64,000 bases of DNA from Scopulibacillus daqui (GTDB lineage: Bacteria > Bacillota > Bacilli > Bacillales > Sporolactobacillaceae), in assembly GCF_016908855.1 (NCBI RefSeq), contig NZ_JAFBER010000004.1:1-64000 (forward strand). Reading direction: 5' to 3'. The notes beneath the pieces are model-generated. The model saw only the letters and a program-made list of their open reading frames with translations, was not told where the DNA came from and did no database searches. Shown in pieces: positions 1 through 9,526 of the stretch (position 1 is its first letter; each line of letters begins with the position of its first letter). Both the position numbers and the translations under genes were made by a program.

Positions 1-94
1 TTTTATGTTTCCCCATGTTACCACCCCAAAGTAAATCTACGAACATTTTACCGAACAATTATCCACAAATCGACATTTTATAGTTTCCTAAACA

Positions 95-366
95 ATAAAA
101 AATCCCTTGCTCATCGCGATGATGAACAAGGGACGAGAATTTTTGAAACCCGTGGTGCCACCCTTATTTAAAGACAACACATGCACAATGGCAGCATTAT
201 CTTTCTCATAATACAGTTAACGCCTGCGACGTTCTCTCCTACTCTAAATTTCAGAGAGACACCTCTCGAAGTGTCTTTCATTAGACGCATGCAGAAATGC
301 TTGCAGCCTCCGGCATTTCCTCTCTTTGCATACGCTACCTAATTACTCTCTTCATCATCGGTTTTA
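95..366 (-). promoter_or_regulatory. T-box riboswitch leader (expected hisS-aspS operon)
   Basis: This is a tRNA-sensing leader transcribed leftward into a gene outside the window. The T-box core AGGGTGGCACCACGGG is read on the minus strand at 149-164. An intrinsic terminator follows, with stem 103-109/127-133 and a T-run at 95-102. Stem I occupies about 200-360. The proposed specifier loop at 271-275 reads GACAC, which contains GAC (Asp) and, two bases on, CAC (His). The UGGN discriminator contact reads TGGC, which would pair with a G73 tRNA such as tRNA-Asp rather than tRNA-His (C73). The downstream gene is inferred from B. subtilis gene order (dtd, small gene, hisS-aspS). Confidence 0.85.
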
Positions 367-426
367 TCCGTGAAACTATTTATGTTTCAATATATTACTT
401 ATAACTATTTATATTGTCAAGATATT

Positions 427-582
427 TTAACGAAAAAATTTTCTTTTTATTTCCGAAATTGATTCTCGGTTATGATGTGTCGGATCTAATATATGTTCAT
501 TCAGCGACATAATTAAAGCCGCTTCTTTCTGATCTTCATGTTTATGAAAAAGCCGTGCATATTGTGTGCGGTTAATTCTCAT
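427..582 (-). CDS. Small 51-aa protein, possible YrzK-type
   Basis: This short gene begins with ATG at 582 behind a good ribosome binding site (AAAGGAAGGG, about 7 nt away) and runs to a TAA at 427. The 51-residue product is basic and hydrophilic, starts MRINRTQYARLF, and has no membrane segment or cysteine. B. subtilis carries a small gene, yrzK as I remember it, between dtd and hisS, so position suggests an equivalent. Function is unknown. It lies between dtd and the T-box leader and may be cotranscribed with relA-dtd. Support comes from the ribosome binding site, the position and the clean frame; I could not test homology. Confidence 0.55.
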   Translation of the reverse strand: MRINRTQYARLFHKHEDQKEAALIMSLNEHILDPTHHNRESISEIKRKFFR

Positions 583-660
583 CTTGGCAATCCCTTCCTT
601 TAAGGCTTTTCACATTCTGAAAAAGCACTTTTTGGTTAGGATAGCCAAAATCATTTTTAT

Positions 661-1110
661 TTAAACTTTCTGCTTGCTTTCGACGATAAGAGTAACAGGA
701 CCGTCATTTGTAAAAGATACATCCATCATCGCTCCGAAACGCCCTGTTTCTACGCGAAGTCCCTTTTCTTTCAAGATATCGTTAAATTGATTATAAAGTT
801 TTTCAGCCTGATCCGGTTTTGCTGCTTCCATAAAATTAGGGCGCCTGCCCTTAGAAACGTCTCCATAAAGCGTAAATTGAGAAACCGATAAAATATCGCC
901 TTGAACGTCTTGAACCGAAAAGTTCATTTTTCCTTCCTGATCTTCAAATATTCTAAGACCGGCAATTTTATCAGCAGCATATTTGAGATCATCAATGGTG
1001 TCGTCATGTTTTATGCCAACTAATAATAATAATCCTTTATCTATTTGGCCAACCGGTTCACCATCGACGAGAACAGCAGCATTTTTTGCCCTTTGTACGA
1101 CAACCTTCAT
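661..1110 (-). CDS. dtd: D-aminoacyl-tRNA deacylase
   Basis: Dtd hydrolyses D-amino acids, and mischarged Gly-tRNA-Ala, from tRNA in the cytoplasm, keeping non-L residues out of translation. The 149-residue product starts [11 protein letters not shown]. It carries both family active-site motifs: SQFT inside [10 protein letters not shown] in the middle, and NDGPVT near the C terminus. The length equals the family norm. I chose the ATG at 1110 because GGAGG sits five bases before it; an in-frame ATG at 1122 lacks a well-spaced site. It lies downstream of relA in the same orientation, as in B. subtilis (yrvI). There is about 125 bp between the genes and no clear terminator. Confidence 0.95.
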   Translation of the reverse strand: MKVVVQRAKNAAVLVDGEPVGQIDKGLLLLVGIKHDDTIDDLKYAADKIAGLRIFEDQEGKMNFSVQDVQGDILSVSQFTLYGDVSKGRRPNFMEAAKPDQAEKLYNQFNDILKEKGLRVETGRFGAMMDVSFTNDGPVTLIVESKQKV

Positions 1111-1234
1111 AATAGCCTCCATCCTTCTCTAAATAGGGATAGTGTGCGCGGTGCTCTTGCGCCGCAGCCTATTCTATTCCTAGAAGTTCTCCCTTTCTCG
1201 CCGCGGCTTGCAGCGCGATTCGAGATGATTATGC

Positions 1235-3409
1235 TTATTGCATAACACGTCTGACGCTGTATATGTCTGGGATTTTCTTAATTTTATCGACGACTTTTTT
1301 CAAGTGATTTAAGTTGCGGATCGCTATGGTCATGTGAATGATGCCTATTTTGTTTTTATCTGATTTTCCAGAGACAGCATGCATCATTGTATGGCTTTCG
1401 GCAACAACTTGAAGAACGTCATTTAATAAACCGGTGCGGTCAAAGCCGGTAATTTCAATATCAACATTATATTGCTTTGAATTTTCCGTATACCCTTCCC
1501 ATTCAACTTCAAGCAGGCGGTTTTCATCATGATCCAGTTTTATATTCGGGCAATCCTTTCGATGAATAGAAACGCCTCTACCTTTAGTTATATACCCGAC
1601 AATCTCATCCCCCGGGACAGGGTTGCAGCATTTTGACAATCGAATTAATAAATTATCAACGCCCTTGACCCTAACGCCTGATTCAGTACGTCTTTTTGGT
1701 GTATAAGTCTTTACATCAGGAAATGAATTTAATATCTTTTCCGCGCTTTCTTCCTGGCTTTTACGGAGCTTTTCCGTCAAGCGAGTGACCACTTGTTTTG
1801 CTGTAATGCCGTTATATCCGACAGCCGCGTATATTTCTTCCTCAGTTGCAAAATGATATTTTTGGGCAACATTTGCGAGGTTTTCTTGAGTAAGAATCTC
1901 TTTTGTATCAAAACCTTGGTTTTTCAGCTCTTTTTCAATCATTTCCCGGCCCTTAGCCACATTTTCTTCACGCCGCTGCTTTTTGTACCATTGGCGAATC
2001 TTATTCTTAGCGTGGGAGCTCTGGGTAATTTTTAACCAGTCTTGACTGGGGCCGTAAGAATGTTTTGAAGTGAGCACTTCGACAATATCGCCTGTTTTCA
2101 GCTTATAATCAAGCGGCACCATTTTACCGTTAACCTTGGCGCCTACAGTCTGATTACCAATCTCAGTGTGAATGCGGTAGGCAAAGTCAATTGGGACCGA
2201 CCCCGCCGGCAGTTCTATCACATCGCCCTTCGGAGTAAAAACAAAAACCATATCTGAAAATAAGTCTACCTTCAGAGATTCCATAAACTCCTTGGCATCC
2301 GCTGTATCGTTTTGCCATTCAAGAATTTCCCGGAACCATGCTAATTTATCTTCAAATTTATTATTGACATTCTTTAGCTTGCCTTCTTTATATGCCCAAT
2401 GTGCGGCAATCCCGTATTCCGCTACCCTATGCATATCCTGGGTTCTGATTTGAACTTCTAACGGATCGCCCTTCGGACCGACAACTGTTGTGTGCAGCGA
2501 TTGATACATATTGGCCTTCGGCATCGCAATGTAATCTTTAAAGCGGCCGGGCATCGGTTTCCAATGTGTGTGTATAATCCCTAGAACAGCATAGCAATCT
2601 TTAATGCTTTTAACAATAATTCTTACAGCAAGCAAATCATAGATTTCATTAAATTGCTTATTTTGGTGAATCATTTTTCTATAAATGCTGTAAATATGCT
2701 TGGGCCTCCCGGAGATCTCTGCATCTATATGAACTTCTTTAAGACGCTCGTCTATATCCTCAATAACTGAGGCAATATAATCTTCACGTTCTTGGCGCTT
2801 CCGCTTCATTAAATTAACGATCCTGTAATATTGCTGAGGATTAAGATAGCGTAAAGCAATATCTTCTAATTCCCACTTTATCGTGGAAATACCTAAGCGG
2901 TTGGCAAGCGGCGCAAAAATTTCCAAAGTTTCATTGGCCTTTTGGAGCTGTTTTTGTTTAGACATGTATTTTAACGTTCTCATATTATGGAGCCGGTCGG
3001 CTAACTTGATCAAAACACACCGTAAATCTCTCGCCATAGCAACAAACATTTTCCGGTGATTTTCGGCTTGCTGATCTTCCTTTGATTTAAATTCAAAATG
3101 CCTCAGCTTAGTTACGCCGTCAACAAGAAGCGCTACTTCTTCGCCAAATGTTTCCTGAATATCTTCAAGGGTGACTGAAGTATCCTCAACGACATCGTGC
3201 AGCAATCCCGCAATTACTGTTGTCGGATCCATTTGCAAATTAACCAATATATTGGCAACCTCTACAGGATGATTGATATACGGTTCACCGGACTTGCGAA
3301 ATTGACCATCATGTGCCCGTTCAGCATAATCATAGGCTTGTTTGATTTTATCTACTTGTTCTTGATTAAGGTAGGAGGATGCCTTATCCAATAATTCTTC
3401 AATCGTCAT
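1235..3409 (-). CDS. relA: Bifunctional (p)ppGpp synthetase/hydrolase
   Basis: This long RSH enzyme makes (p)ppGpp from ATP and GTP/GDP and hydrolyses it, setting the stringent response. In order, the 724-aa product has an N-terminal HD hydrolase domain (HDVVEDT at about residues 71-77, with an intact HD pair), the synthetase domain (YQSLHTTVVGP), a TGS domain at about 390-450, a zinc-finger-like segment (CCNPVPGD) and a C-terminal ACT domain. Because the HD motif is intact it should both make and degrade the alarmone, as Bacillus Rel does. The ATG at 3409 is preferred because AAGGTGAT lies seven bases upstream; a GTG and an ATG just upstream overlap that site. apt lies upstream and ends in its own terminator. 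Confidence 0.96.
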   Translation of the reverse strand: MTIEELLDKASSYLNQEQVDKIKQAYDYAERAHDGQFRKSGEPYINHPVEVANILVNLQMDPTTVIAGLLHDVVEDTSVTLEDIQETFGEEVALLVDGVTKLRHFEFKSKEDQQAENHRKMFVAMARDLRCVLIKLADRLHNMRTLKYMSKQKQLQKANETLEIFAPLANRLGISTIKWELEDIALRYLNPQQYYRIVNLMKRKRQEREDYIASVIEDIDERLKEVHIDAEISGRPKHIYSIYRKMIHQNKQFNEIYDLLAVRIIVKSIKDCYAVLGIIHTHWKPMPGRFKDYIAMPKANMYQSLHTTVVGPKGDPLEVQIRTQDMHRVAEYGIAAHWAYKEGKLKNVNNKFEDKLAWFREILEWQNDTADAKEFMESLKVDLFSDMVFVFTPKGDVIELPAGSVPIDFAYRIHTEIGNQTVGAKVNGKMVPLDYKLKTGDIVEVLTSKHSYGPSQDWLKITQSSHAKNKIRQWYKKQRREENVAKGREMIEKELKNQGFDTKEILTQENLANVAQKYHFATEEEIYAAVGYNGITAKQVVTRLTEKLRKSQEESAEKILNSFPDVKTYTPKRRTESGVRVKGVDNLLIRLSKCCNPVPGDEIVGYITKGRGVSIHRKDCPNIKLDHDENRLLEVEWEGYTENSKQYNVDIEITGFDRTGLLNDVLQVVAESHTMMHAVSGKSDKNKIGIIHMTIAIRNLNHLKKVVDKIKKIPDIYSVRRVMQ

Positions 3410-3645
3410 ATAATCCATCACCTTTAAAAATTCGTTTCGAATGATATTGGTTTGTTAACGATACACTTATTTAAAAAAATTCTTCTTCTCGACGCATTTT
3501 TTATAAAAGGCTGAGCATGTAAAGGGCAAGCTGCAATATCAACCGAAAACGAATATATTTAGATGGTATATGCTTGTCCTTTCATTTACCTAAATAGCTT
3601 ATAACAAAAACTTTTTATCATTTTAAATGATATTTTCCCAACATG

Positions 3646-3675
3646 TAAACAAAGAGCGCCCTTTTCCGAGCACTC
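3646..3675 (-). terminator. Intrinsic terminator after apt
   Basis: On the minus strand GAGTGCTC and GGGCGCTC pair as an 8-bp stem (3668-3675 with 3654-3661) around a short A-rich loop. A TTTGTTT tail follows. The hairpin begins directly at the apt stop codon and separates apt from relA. Confidence 0.75.
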
Positions 3676-4194
3676 TCAATCATAATATTGCATTAATGTA
3701 AATATATCATAGTTGTCAAGCTTTTCTCTACCCTTTAGCTGAGTTAATTCAATCATAAAAGCAAGACCTACGACAATGCCTCCAAGCTTTTCGACTAATT
3801 CAATAGTTGCTTTAATTGTACCGCCAGTTGCTAGAAGGTCGTCTGTAATGATAACTTTTTGGCCGGGTTGAATCGCATCCTTATGTAAGGTAAGAACGTC
3901 TTTCCCGTATTCTTTTCCATAACTTACCTTGACAACTTCACGAGGCAATTTTCCTTCTTTTCTTACTGGTACAAAGCCGACACCTAGACTGTATGCAACA
4001 GGGCAGCCAACAACAAATCCTCTTGCCTCCGGCCCAACGATAACATCCGCATGTTTTTCTTTTGCATATTCCGCAATATCATGAACCGCAGCCCGGTAAG
4101 CTTCGCCGTTAGCCATAAGGGGGGTAATATCTTTAAAGACTATGCCTTCACTTGGAAAGTCATTGACGATTTCAATATAATCCTTGTAATTCAC
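3676..4194 (-). CDS. apt: Adenine phosphoribosyltransferase
   Basis: Apt converts adenine and PRPP to AMP in purine salvage. The 172-aa product matches the usual length of about 170. It contains the PRPP-binding signature [12 protein letters not shown] at about residues 115-126 and the flexible-loop region [11 protein letters not shown] at about 78-88. Translation appears to start at GTG 4194, nine bases after GAGGAGG. This start lies inside the end of recJ, so the two genes overlap by 23 bp in different frames and are probably translationally coupled. The recJ-apt-relA order is the standard Bacillus arrangement. Confidence 0.96.
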   Translation of the reverse strand: MNYKDYIEIVNDFPSEGIVFKDITPLMANGEAYRAAVHDIAEYAKEKHADVIVGPEARGFVVGCPVAYSLGVGFVPVRKEGKLPREVVKVSYGKEYGKDVLTLHKDAIQPGQKVIITDDLLATGGTIKATIELVEKLGGIVVGLAFMIELTQLKGREKLDNYDIFTLMQYYD

Positions 4195-6541
4195 AGCTTG
4201 TTGCCTCCTCTATGGTGTCTCCTTCTAACCGCCATTGGTTAAACCAATCTTTTAACGATCGATAGGAGGAATAGCAAAATATATCTTCAAGTTCCATTTG
4301 CTCTTGTTTTTGTTGATAAATTCGTGATTCGATTAAAGGTTTTTTTTGCGGTGATGGAACAACTGTTATGACATCCTTGTCTTTTTTAACAAAACCTAAA
4401 TCAAGAAACACATTGACCATAAATTGGATCGTTTCTTTCTGCCACCCCTTATAACGGGCAATCACAGTTTGCATTTTTGATAAGCTTAGAGGGCTCTGTT
4501 TTAAAATAAATGCGTACAGCCATTTAAAATGATCCCTTGACGGAAATTCCGAAAAAAAATGTTCTTCTTTATGATGAAAGACCGCATAAATTCTTTTAGG
4601 AAACTGTTCGGCATGCAAAAGCGTTTGAAGCTGCTTTTTATCATACGGCAAATCTAACAGCACCAAGTATTCTCTTTTAAGCATTTCTCTGTCTATCTCA
4701 TCAAAAGAAAAAATCTCATCCTTTAACTCTTGCAAATTCAAATGCTTAATCGTTTGTTCGTCAAATGCAACCATTAAGCTTTTTTCTTTTGGCAGACCGG
4801 ATAATTGCTCTTGTATCTTTTGTTCATTGCGAAGGTCAAATAATTGCCATTCGTCGACCTTTAAATCTTCAATTAAGATTTGCGGTTTCCTGAACCCGTT
4901 CCACTCATTGATAGATAACTCACCAACAGCCGATACTTTGACATCCGGTGTTATTTGCGCATACTTATCACCAAGGTAAAAACCTATACCATCTATTTGC
5001 AATTCTTCATCAACAAATGATAATTTAAGATGGTTTTGATTTTTGCCTATTTTTCTCAAGCCGGAAGTTTGGACATTATTGATGACAAACTTAGGCTTTG
5101 GATGATCAACACCAAACGGAGCAAGCCTGTTTAATTCTTCTATAAAGTCAATAGTGATGTCATCTAATTTGCATTCACAATCAACCCTTGTCAACGGTGT
5201 CATAAGTTCTTCAGTCAACATAACATCACAATATTTATTCAGCCTGCCCGCCAAGATATGTAAATCATCAGCTGCAGCAGTCATACCTGCGGCCATAGGG
5301 TGTCCGCCAAAATGCGGCAATAAGTCCTTTACGCCGGACAGCGCCTGAAAAATATCAAACCCTTCAATACTTCTGGCTGAACCTTTGGCCAGGCCTGTAT
5401 CCGGATCAATGGAGAACACAACAGTCGGCCGATAAAATTTTTCAACAACTCTTGAAGCCGTTATGCCTATGACACCTTCATGCCAGTTTTCCCCGGAAAT
5501 AACTAAAAACTTCTGCCCATGATTAAACTGCTTTTCCGCCTGCTGCAAAGCCTGCTTCGTCATTTGATCGACAACAGATTTTCTTTTCTGATTAAGCTGA
5601 TCCAAATCAGAAGCAAGCTGGTTCGCCGTTTCATCATCATCAGTTAACATAAGATGGATTGCCGGTTCCGCATGATCCATCCTTCCAGCGGCATTTAAAC
5701 GCGGACCGATGCCAAAACCTATGTGTTCGCTATCAACCGGTCTATCAATCCCGCTGACCGATAATAGAGCTTCAATACCAATATATGAACCTTCGTTGAT
5801 TTTTTTGAGCCCTTTATAGGCTATAAGCCTGTTTTCATCCACTAGGGGGACTAGGTCAGAAATCGTGCCGATGGCTGCCAAACTGAGCAAATCACCCGGC
5901 GGCTCCCCCATTAAGGCATGGGCAAGCTTGTATGCCACGCCAACGCCCGCCAGCGATTTAAATGGATAGGGGCAGCCTGGCTTTTTAGGATTAATAATAC
6001 AATAGGCATCCGGAAGAACAGGAAGCGGTTCATGATGATCTGTAATAATATAATCCATCCCTAATTCTTTTGCCCGCTTCGCTTCTTCAACAGCAGCAAT
6101 ACCCGTATCGACAGTAATCACGAGTTCGGTGCCCGCTTCTTTTGCTTTTTCTAATGCCGGTTTATTAGGGCCATATCCTTCAGCAAACCGGTCAGGAACA
6201 TAAAAAGAGACGTCAGCCCCTAACTTCTTTAACACTCTTACAAGAAGAGAGGTCGAACTAACGCCGTCAGCATCATAGTCGCCAAAAACTAATATGCGTT
6301 CCTGGTTATCTATCGAGCTTTGAATACGTTCTACAGCTTCTTTCATGCCATCCATTAAGAACGGGTCATAAAAGTCTTGTTTATCATTGTTTATAAAAGC
6401 TTCTGCTTGAGCCGTTTCTTCAATACCGCGGCTTAAAAGAAGCCTTCCAATAATGGGTGAAACATTTAATGATGCGGCAAGCTGAGCTGCCTGCTGTTCA
6501 TCTATGGATTTAATTTCCCATCTCGTCATTGGCTCGAGCAT
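4172..6541 (-). CDS. recJ: Single-stranded-DNA exonuclease RecJ
   Basis: RecJ is a 5'-3' single-strand DNA exonuclease of the DHH phosphoesterase superfamily, acting in recombination and mismatch or base-excision repair. The 789-aa product shows the expected metal-binding motifs in order: [25 protein letters not shown], and the later [12 protein letters not shown]. The DHHA1 motif GGHPMAAGM follows. A long C-terminal part continues beyond the core, as in Bacillus YrvE (about 786 aa). The start at ATG 6541 follows AAGAGGTG with good spacing; a GTG nine bases upstream lies within that site. It overlaps apt downstream. Confidence 0.96.
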   Translation of the reverse strand: MLEPMTRWEIKSIDEQQAAQLAASLNVSPIIGRLLLSRGIEETAQAEAFINNDKQDFYDPFLMDGMKEAVERIQSSIDNQERILVFGDYDADGVSSTSLLVRVLKKLGADVSFYVPDRFAEGYGPNKPALEKAKEAGTELVITVDTGIAAVEEAKRAKELGMDYIITDHHEPLPVLPDAYCIINPKKPGCPYPFKSLAGVGVAYKLAHALMGEPPGDLLSLAAIGTISDLVPLVDENRLIAYKGLKKINEGSYIGIEALLSVSGIDRPVDSEHIGFGIGPRLNAAGRMDHAEPAIHLMLTDDDETANQLASDLDQLNQKRKSVVDQMTKQALQQAEKQFNHGQKFLVISGENWHEGVIGITASRVVEKFYRPTVVFSIDPDTGLAKGSARSIEGFDIFQALSGVKDLLPHFGGHPMAAGMTAAADDLHILAGRLNKYCDVMLTEELMTPLTRVDCECKLDDITIDFIEELNRLAPFGVDHPKPKFVINNVQTSGLRKIGKNQNHLKLSFVDEELQIDGIGFYLGDKYAQITPDVKVSAVGELSINEWNGFRKPQILIEDLKVDEWQLFDLRNEQKIQEQLSGLPKEKSLMVAFDEQTIKHLNLQELKDEIFSFDEIDREMLKREYLVLLDLPYDKKQLQTLLHAEQFPKRIYAVFHHKEEHFFSEFPSRDHFKWLYAFILKQSPLSLSKMQTVIARYKGWQKETIQFMVNVFLDLGFVKKDKDVITVVPSPQKKPLIESRIYQQKQEQMELEDIFCYSSYRSLKDWFNQWRLEGDTIEEATSCELQGLY

Positions 6542-6584
6542 TAAAAACACCTCTTAACGTGAATGACCACTCTTAACGAAACAA

Positions 6585-6911
6585 TTATACATGAGGCGGC
6601 TCCTTTTCATCAAGACCGGCTCCTTCGTCCCCGATAAGTTGTTTCCTTAACATATCCCCTTCTCCTTGATACTTCTTCAGATCGGCTTGGGCTTTTTTCA
6701 ATTCCTTTTGCAATTTATAAATTCTCACATAACCGATAGATCCTACAATCAGCGCCCCCATCAATACGGATACAAGTATGACTAAAATAAGCGGCCAATC
6801 AGCTTTAACAAATAAAAAGTTAACCGTTACTGAATCAACATTAATCACTGAGAATATGGCAATAATTAAAGCAAAAATGAGTGCAAGTATAATGCCTGCA
6901 TGTCCTTTCAT
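6585..6911 (-). CDS. LapA-domain (DUF1049) membrane protein, YrvD-like
   Basis: This 108-aa integral membrane protein begins MKGHAGIILALIFALIIAIFS. It has two transmembrane segments (about residues 4-24 and 40-63) joined by the short VNVDSVTVNFLF strand typical of the LapA/YciM-partner family. A cytoplasmic charged tail follows (KLQKELKKAQADLKKYQ), predicted to be coiled coil. B. subtilis has yrvD at the same place between secDF and recJ. The start at 6911 follows GAAGGTGAG. In Gram-negatives LapA works with LapB in LPS control; no such role applies here, and its function in Bacillales is not established. Confidence 0.8.
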   Translation of the reverse strand: MKGHAGIILALIFALIIAIFSVINVDSVTVNFLFVKADWPLILVILVSVLMGALIVGSIGYVRIYKLQKELKKAQADLKKYQGEGDMLRKQLIGDEGAGLDEKEPPHV

Positions 6912-6979
6912 GATCTCACCTTCTTTTTTATTTTTATTATAAAGCAATCATGGCTGTTGCCAAGTCTTTCTATAGAATA

Positions 6980-7018
6980 AAAAGGGTGTCAGGAAGGATA
7001 TCCCTTAACACCCTTTTT
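6980..7018 (-). terminator. Intrinsic terminator after secF
   Basis: A GGGTGT/ACACCC inverted repeat with A- and T-rich arms lies just after the secF stop codon. On the minus strand it ends in a T-run after ACACCC. It separates the secDF unit from the downstream LapA-like gene. Confidence 0.8.
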
Positions 7019-7024
7019 AGACAA

Positions 7025-7939
7025 TTATGCTTGAGGCTGGGCCGCCTTCTTCCTTTTTCTTTTTAAATAACTGCTTTTCCAAACAGCCCACAAAGGAGAT
7101 GCAATAAAAATAGAAGAATAGACCCCGGCAATTAAACCAACAAATAAAGCTATAGTAAAGTTCCTAATCGACTCACTTCCAAAAATCAAAAGGGCAATAA
7201 CAGGCAGCAGCACGGTGACAACTGTATTAATGGAGCGAACCAATGTCTGCCGGATACTTCTGTTCACAATTTCCCCATATTCCATAAAAGTCTTTGGTTT
7301 TTTCTCTGATCGCTTGATGTTTTCCCTAATACGGTCAAAGGTAACAATCGTATCATTAATCGAATAGCCGATAATAGTCAGGACGGCTGCTATAAACTCA
7401 ACGTTCACCTCGAGATGAAATAAACTGAATATCGTAACGATAAAAAAGGCATCATGCAGCAAAGCGATAATAGCTGCCAATCCTTGCAAGAACTCAAAGC
7501 GAATCGTTATATAAATGATCATTGCAATTGATGCAATCACTACCGCCCAAAAAGCATTTTTGGCCATATCGCGCCCAACTTGCGGCGACACTGTACTCAC
7601 ATTTGGATCTATACCTAATTCTTTTTTGAACGTATCTTTAATCTTAGCTACTTCGTTCTGATTTAAATCTTTATTAATCCTTACAGTCGCGATATTGTGC
7701 TTATTTCCGGATAATACCGGCCGTTCTGGATTGTATCCTAACTCTTTAAATTTCTGCTCAATCTGATTAATCGACAGCGGCTTGTTCCCCATAATATCCA
7801 CGCGGGTACCGCTGGAAAAGTCTATTCCCAAATTTAAGCGAAATACAAATAAGCTGATGATACCAATGATGACAATAGCGATCGAAAGGACAAAGAACTT
7901 GTTGCGATGTTTAATAAAATCAAATTTTTTCAAGCTCAC
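7025..7939 (-). CDS. secF: Protein translocase subunit SecF
   Basis: SecF, with SecD, forms a proton-driven membrane complex that pulls preproteins through SecYEG. The product of about 304 aa has an N-terminal transmembrane helix, a periplasmic-type loop containing LGIDFSSGTRVDI, and a C-terminal cluster of five helices including IGYSINDTIVTFDRIREN, the SecF hallmark. I prefer GTG 7939, nine bases after AGG; GTG 7948 and TTG 7933 are alternatives. It overlaps secD and lies in another frame. B. subtilis and many relatives encode one fused SecDF of about 737 aa, close to the sum of these two, so the split is notable (see findings). Confidence 0.93.
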   Translation of the reverse strand: MSLKKFDFIKHRNKFFVLSIAIVIIGIISLFVFRLNLGIDFSSGTRVDIMGNKPLSINQIEQKFKELGYNPERPVLSGNKHNIATVRINKDLNQNEVAKIKDTFKKELGIDPNVSTVSPQVGRDMAKNAFWAVVIASIAMIIYITIRFEFLQGLAAIIALLHDAFFIVTIFSLFHLEVNVEFIAAVLTIIGYSINDTIVTFDRIRENIKRSEKKPKTFMEYGEIVNRSIRQTLVRSINTVVTVLLPVIALLIFGSESIRNFTIALFVGLIAGVYSSIFIASPLWAVWKSSYLKRKRKKAAQPQA

Positions 7940-9227
7940 TGATATCACCCTTTTTCACACCAAATAAACCCGGTTTATTATTTAAAGCTTTGCTTTTCAC
8001 CCATAAGCTGAGGAGCAGCCTGGATCCATAAACGGAAGTAATAAAGCTGACGATAATGCTGACAATCAACATAATCGCAAATCCTTTAACTTCGCTTGTC
8101 CCTAATACGAACATGACAGCTGCTGCGATAATGGTTGTAATATTGGCATCAAAGATTGTCCAAAAGGAGCGCCTGTTGCCGGCTCGATACGCTGATAGAA
8201 TCGATTTTCCCGAACGGATTTCATCTTTAATTCTTTCAAGGGTAATGATGTTGGCGTCAACGGCCATCCCGACCCCGAGAATCAGCGCAGCTATGCCTTG
8301 CAATGTAAGAACTGCCTGCAAACCGATAAAGATTGCAAGTGTTAAATAAATATAAATGCACAGCGATACAATAGCGATAAACCCGCCAAAACGGTAAAAC
8401 AGAAGCATGAAAAGGAAAATCGCTGCAATGCCGATGATTCCGGCAAATACGGTTTCTTGCATTGAATGTTGACCGAATTGAGCACCGACCGATGTTGAAT
8501 AGATTTCTTTCATTTTGACTGGAAGAGCGCCGGCATTCAGAAGTTCTGCCAATGTTTTAGCTTCATCCATCGTAAAGTTGCCGGTAATCTGTACGTCATT
8601 AGTATCCAGCTCTTGATTAACTGCTGGATCTGATATGAATTTAGGTTTCTGTTTGGCTGCTTCCTTTTTATATGAGTCGCCTTTTTTATAATCGAGCCAA
8701 ATAACCAATTTATTGTCCGGAGGCGGCAATTTAGATAATTTATTCGTTATTTTCCCGAACTTATTCGCATCTTTAAGCTTTAATGTAACAATTGGTTTGT
8801 TCATTTGGTCAAAGGCAACTTTTGCTTTTCCCGGCTCCAAATCAGAACCGTCAAGCATTAATTTATCGTTAACATCACGAAAACTTAAGTTTGCTGTCGT
8901 TGACAATAACTTGCGGGCTTTAGCCTGATCCTTTACGCCAGGAAGCTGTACATCAATTCGGTGTCCGTTTTGGATTGAGATATCCGGTTCGCTGACGCCA
9001 AGGGCATCAACCCTTTTATTGATGGCCGAAACTGTGCTTTGCATTGTTTTATCCGTTATTTTTTCACCCTTTTTTAGAGGCTCCACTTGATAAAGAACTT
9101 CGAAACCTCCCTTTAGGTCAAGGCCAAGCCTTAAATTATGTAAAATAGGTTTAAATGTAAAGCCTATGATGACGGCCAATATCATACAAATAATAAAAAA
9201 GGAGGCAATCCTTCCCTTTTTGACCAT
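7920..9227 (-). CDS. secD: Protein translocase subunit SecD
   Basis: SecD partners SecF in the late stages of Sec-dependent export. The 435-aa product has one N-terminal helix, the signature LRLGLDLKGG, a large extracytoplasmic P1-type domain (IDVQLPGVKDQ), then a five-helix bundle with LGVGMAVDANIITLERIKDE, which supplies the conserved aspartate region. The start at ATG 9227 follows AAAGGAG. The stop lies within a GAAAAAATTTGA sequence, and secF continues in the +1 frame from there. The upstream gene is comN, separated by about 300 bp that contains a large hairpin. Confidence 0.94.
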   Translation of the reverse strand: MVKKGRIASFFIICMILAVIIGFTFKPILHNLRLGLDLKGGFEVLYQVEPLKKGEKITDKTMQSTVSAINKRVDALGVSEPDISIQNGHRIDVQLPGVKDQAKARKLLSTTANLSFRDVNDKLMLDGSDLEPGKAKVAFDQMNKPIVTLKLKDANKFGKITNKLSKLPPPDNKLVIWLDYKKGDSYKKEAAKQKPKFISDPAVNQELDTNDVQITGNFTMDEAKTLAELLNAGALPVKMKEIYSTSVGAQFGQHSMQETVFAGIIGIAAIFLFMLLFYRFGGFIAIVSLCIYIYLTLAIFIGLQAVLTLQGIAALILGVGMAVDANIITLERIKDEIRSGKSILSAYRAGNRRSFWTIFDANITTIIAAAVMFVLGTSEVKGFAIMLIVSIIVSFITSVYGSRLLLSLWVKSKALNNKPGLFGVKKGDISELEKI

Positions 9228-9350
9228 GCCCTTATTCTCCTTTCTTGATATCATCTTAAGAAAACGAGGCCCGTGTCAAGCTCAGAGGCACGGCAGCTGA
9301 TCGTTAAAATACTGCCAAACCTGCAACATGCTGCCAAGTTTTGATAGAAC

Positions 9351-9430
9351 AAAAAAAATCAGGGGAAACGCTTCGCCTTCTTAAACATTTCAAAATGACA
9401 GCTTGTCTGCAATCAGGTTCAGTTTCCCCT
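9351..9430 (-). terminator. Large hairpin with T-tract between comN and secD
   Basis: AGGGGAAAC at 9361-9369 and its perfect complement GTTTCCCCT at 9422-9430 enclose about 50 nt. On the minus strand the distal arm is followed by GATTTTTTTT, so the structure can terminate transcription from comN. The enclosed segment contains a small GACAAGCTGTC inverted repeat. The rest of the 9228-9526 gap shows no gene. An attenuator or leader for secD is possible but unproven. Confidence 0.6.
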
Positions 9431-9526
9431 CACTAAAAAGCGAATATATTCATTATAGCCAGTCGGCAATTTTTATGTCAATTTTTATATGTAGAGACGG
9501 TTCAATCATATCAAGCTTTACAAGCA

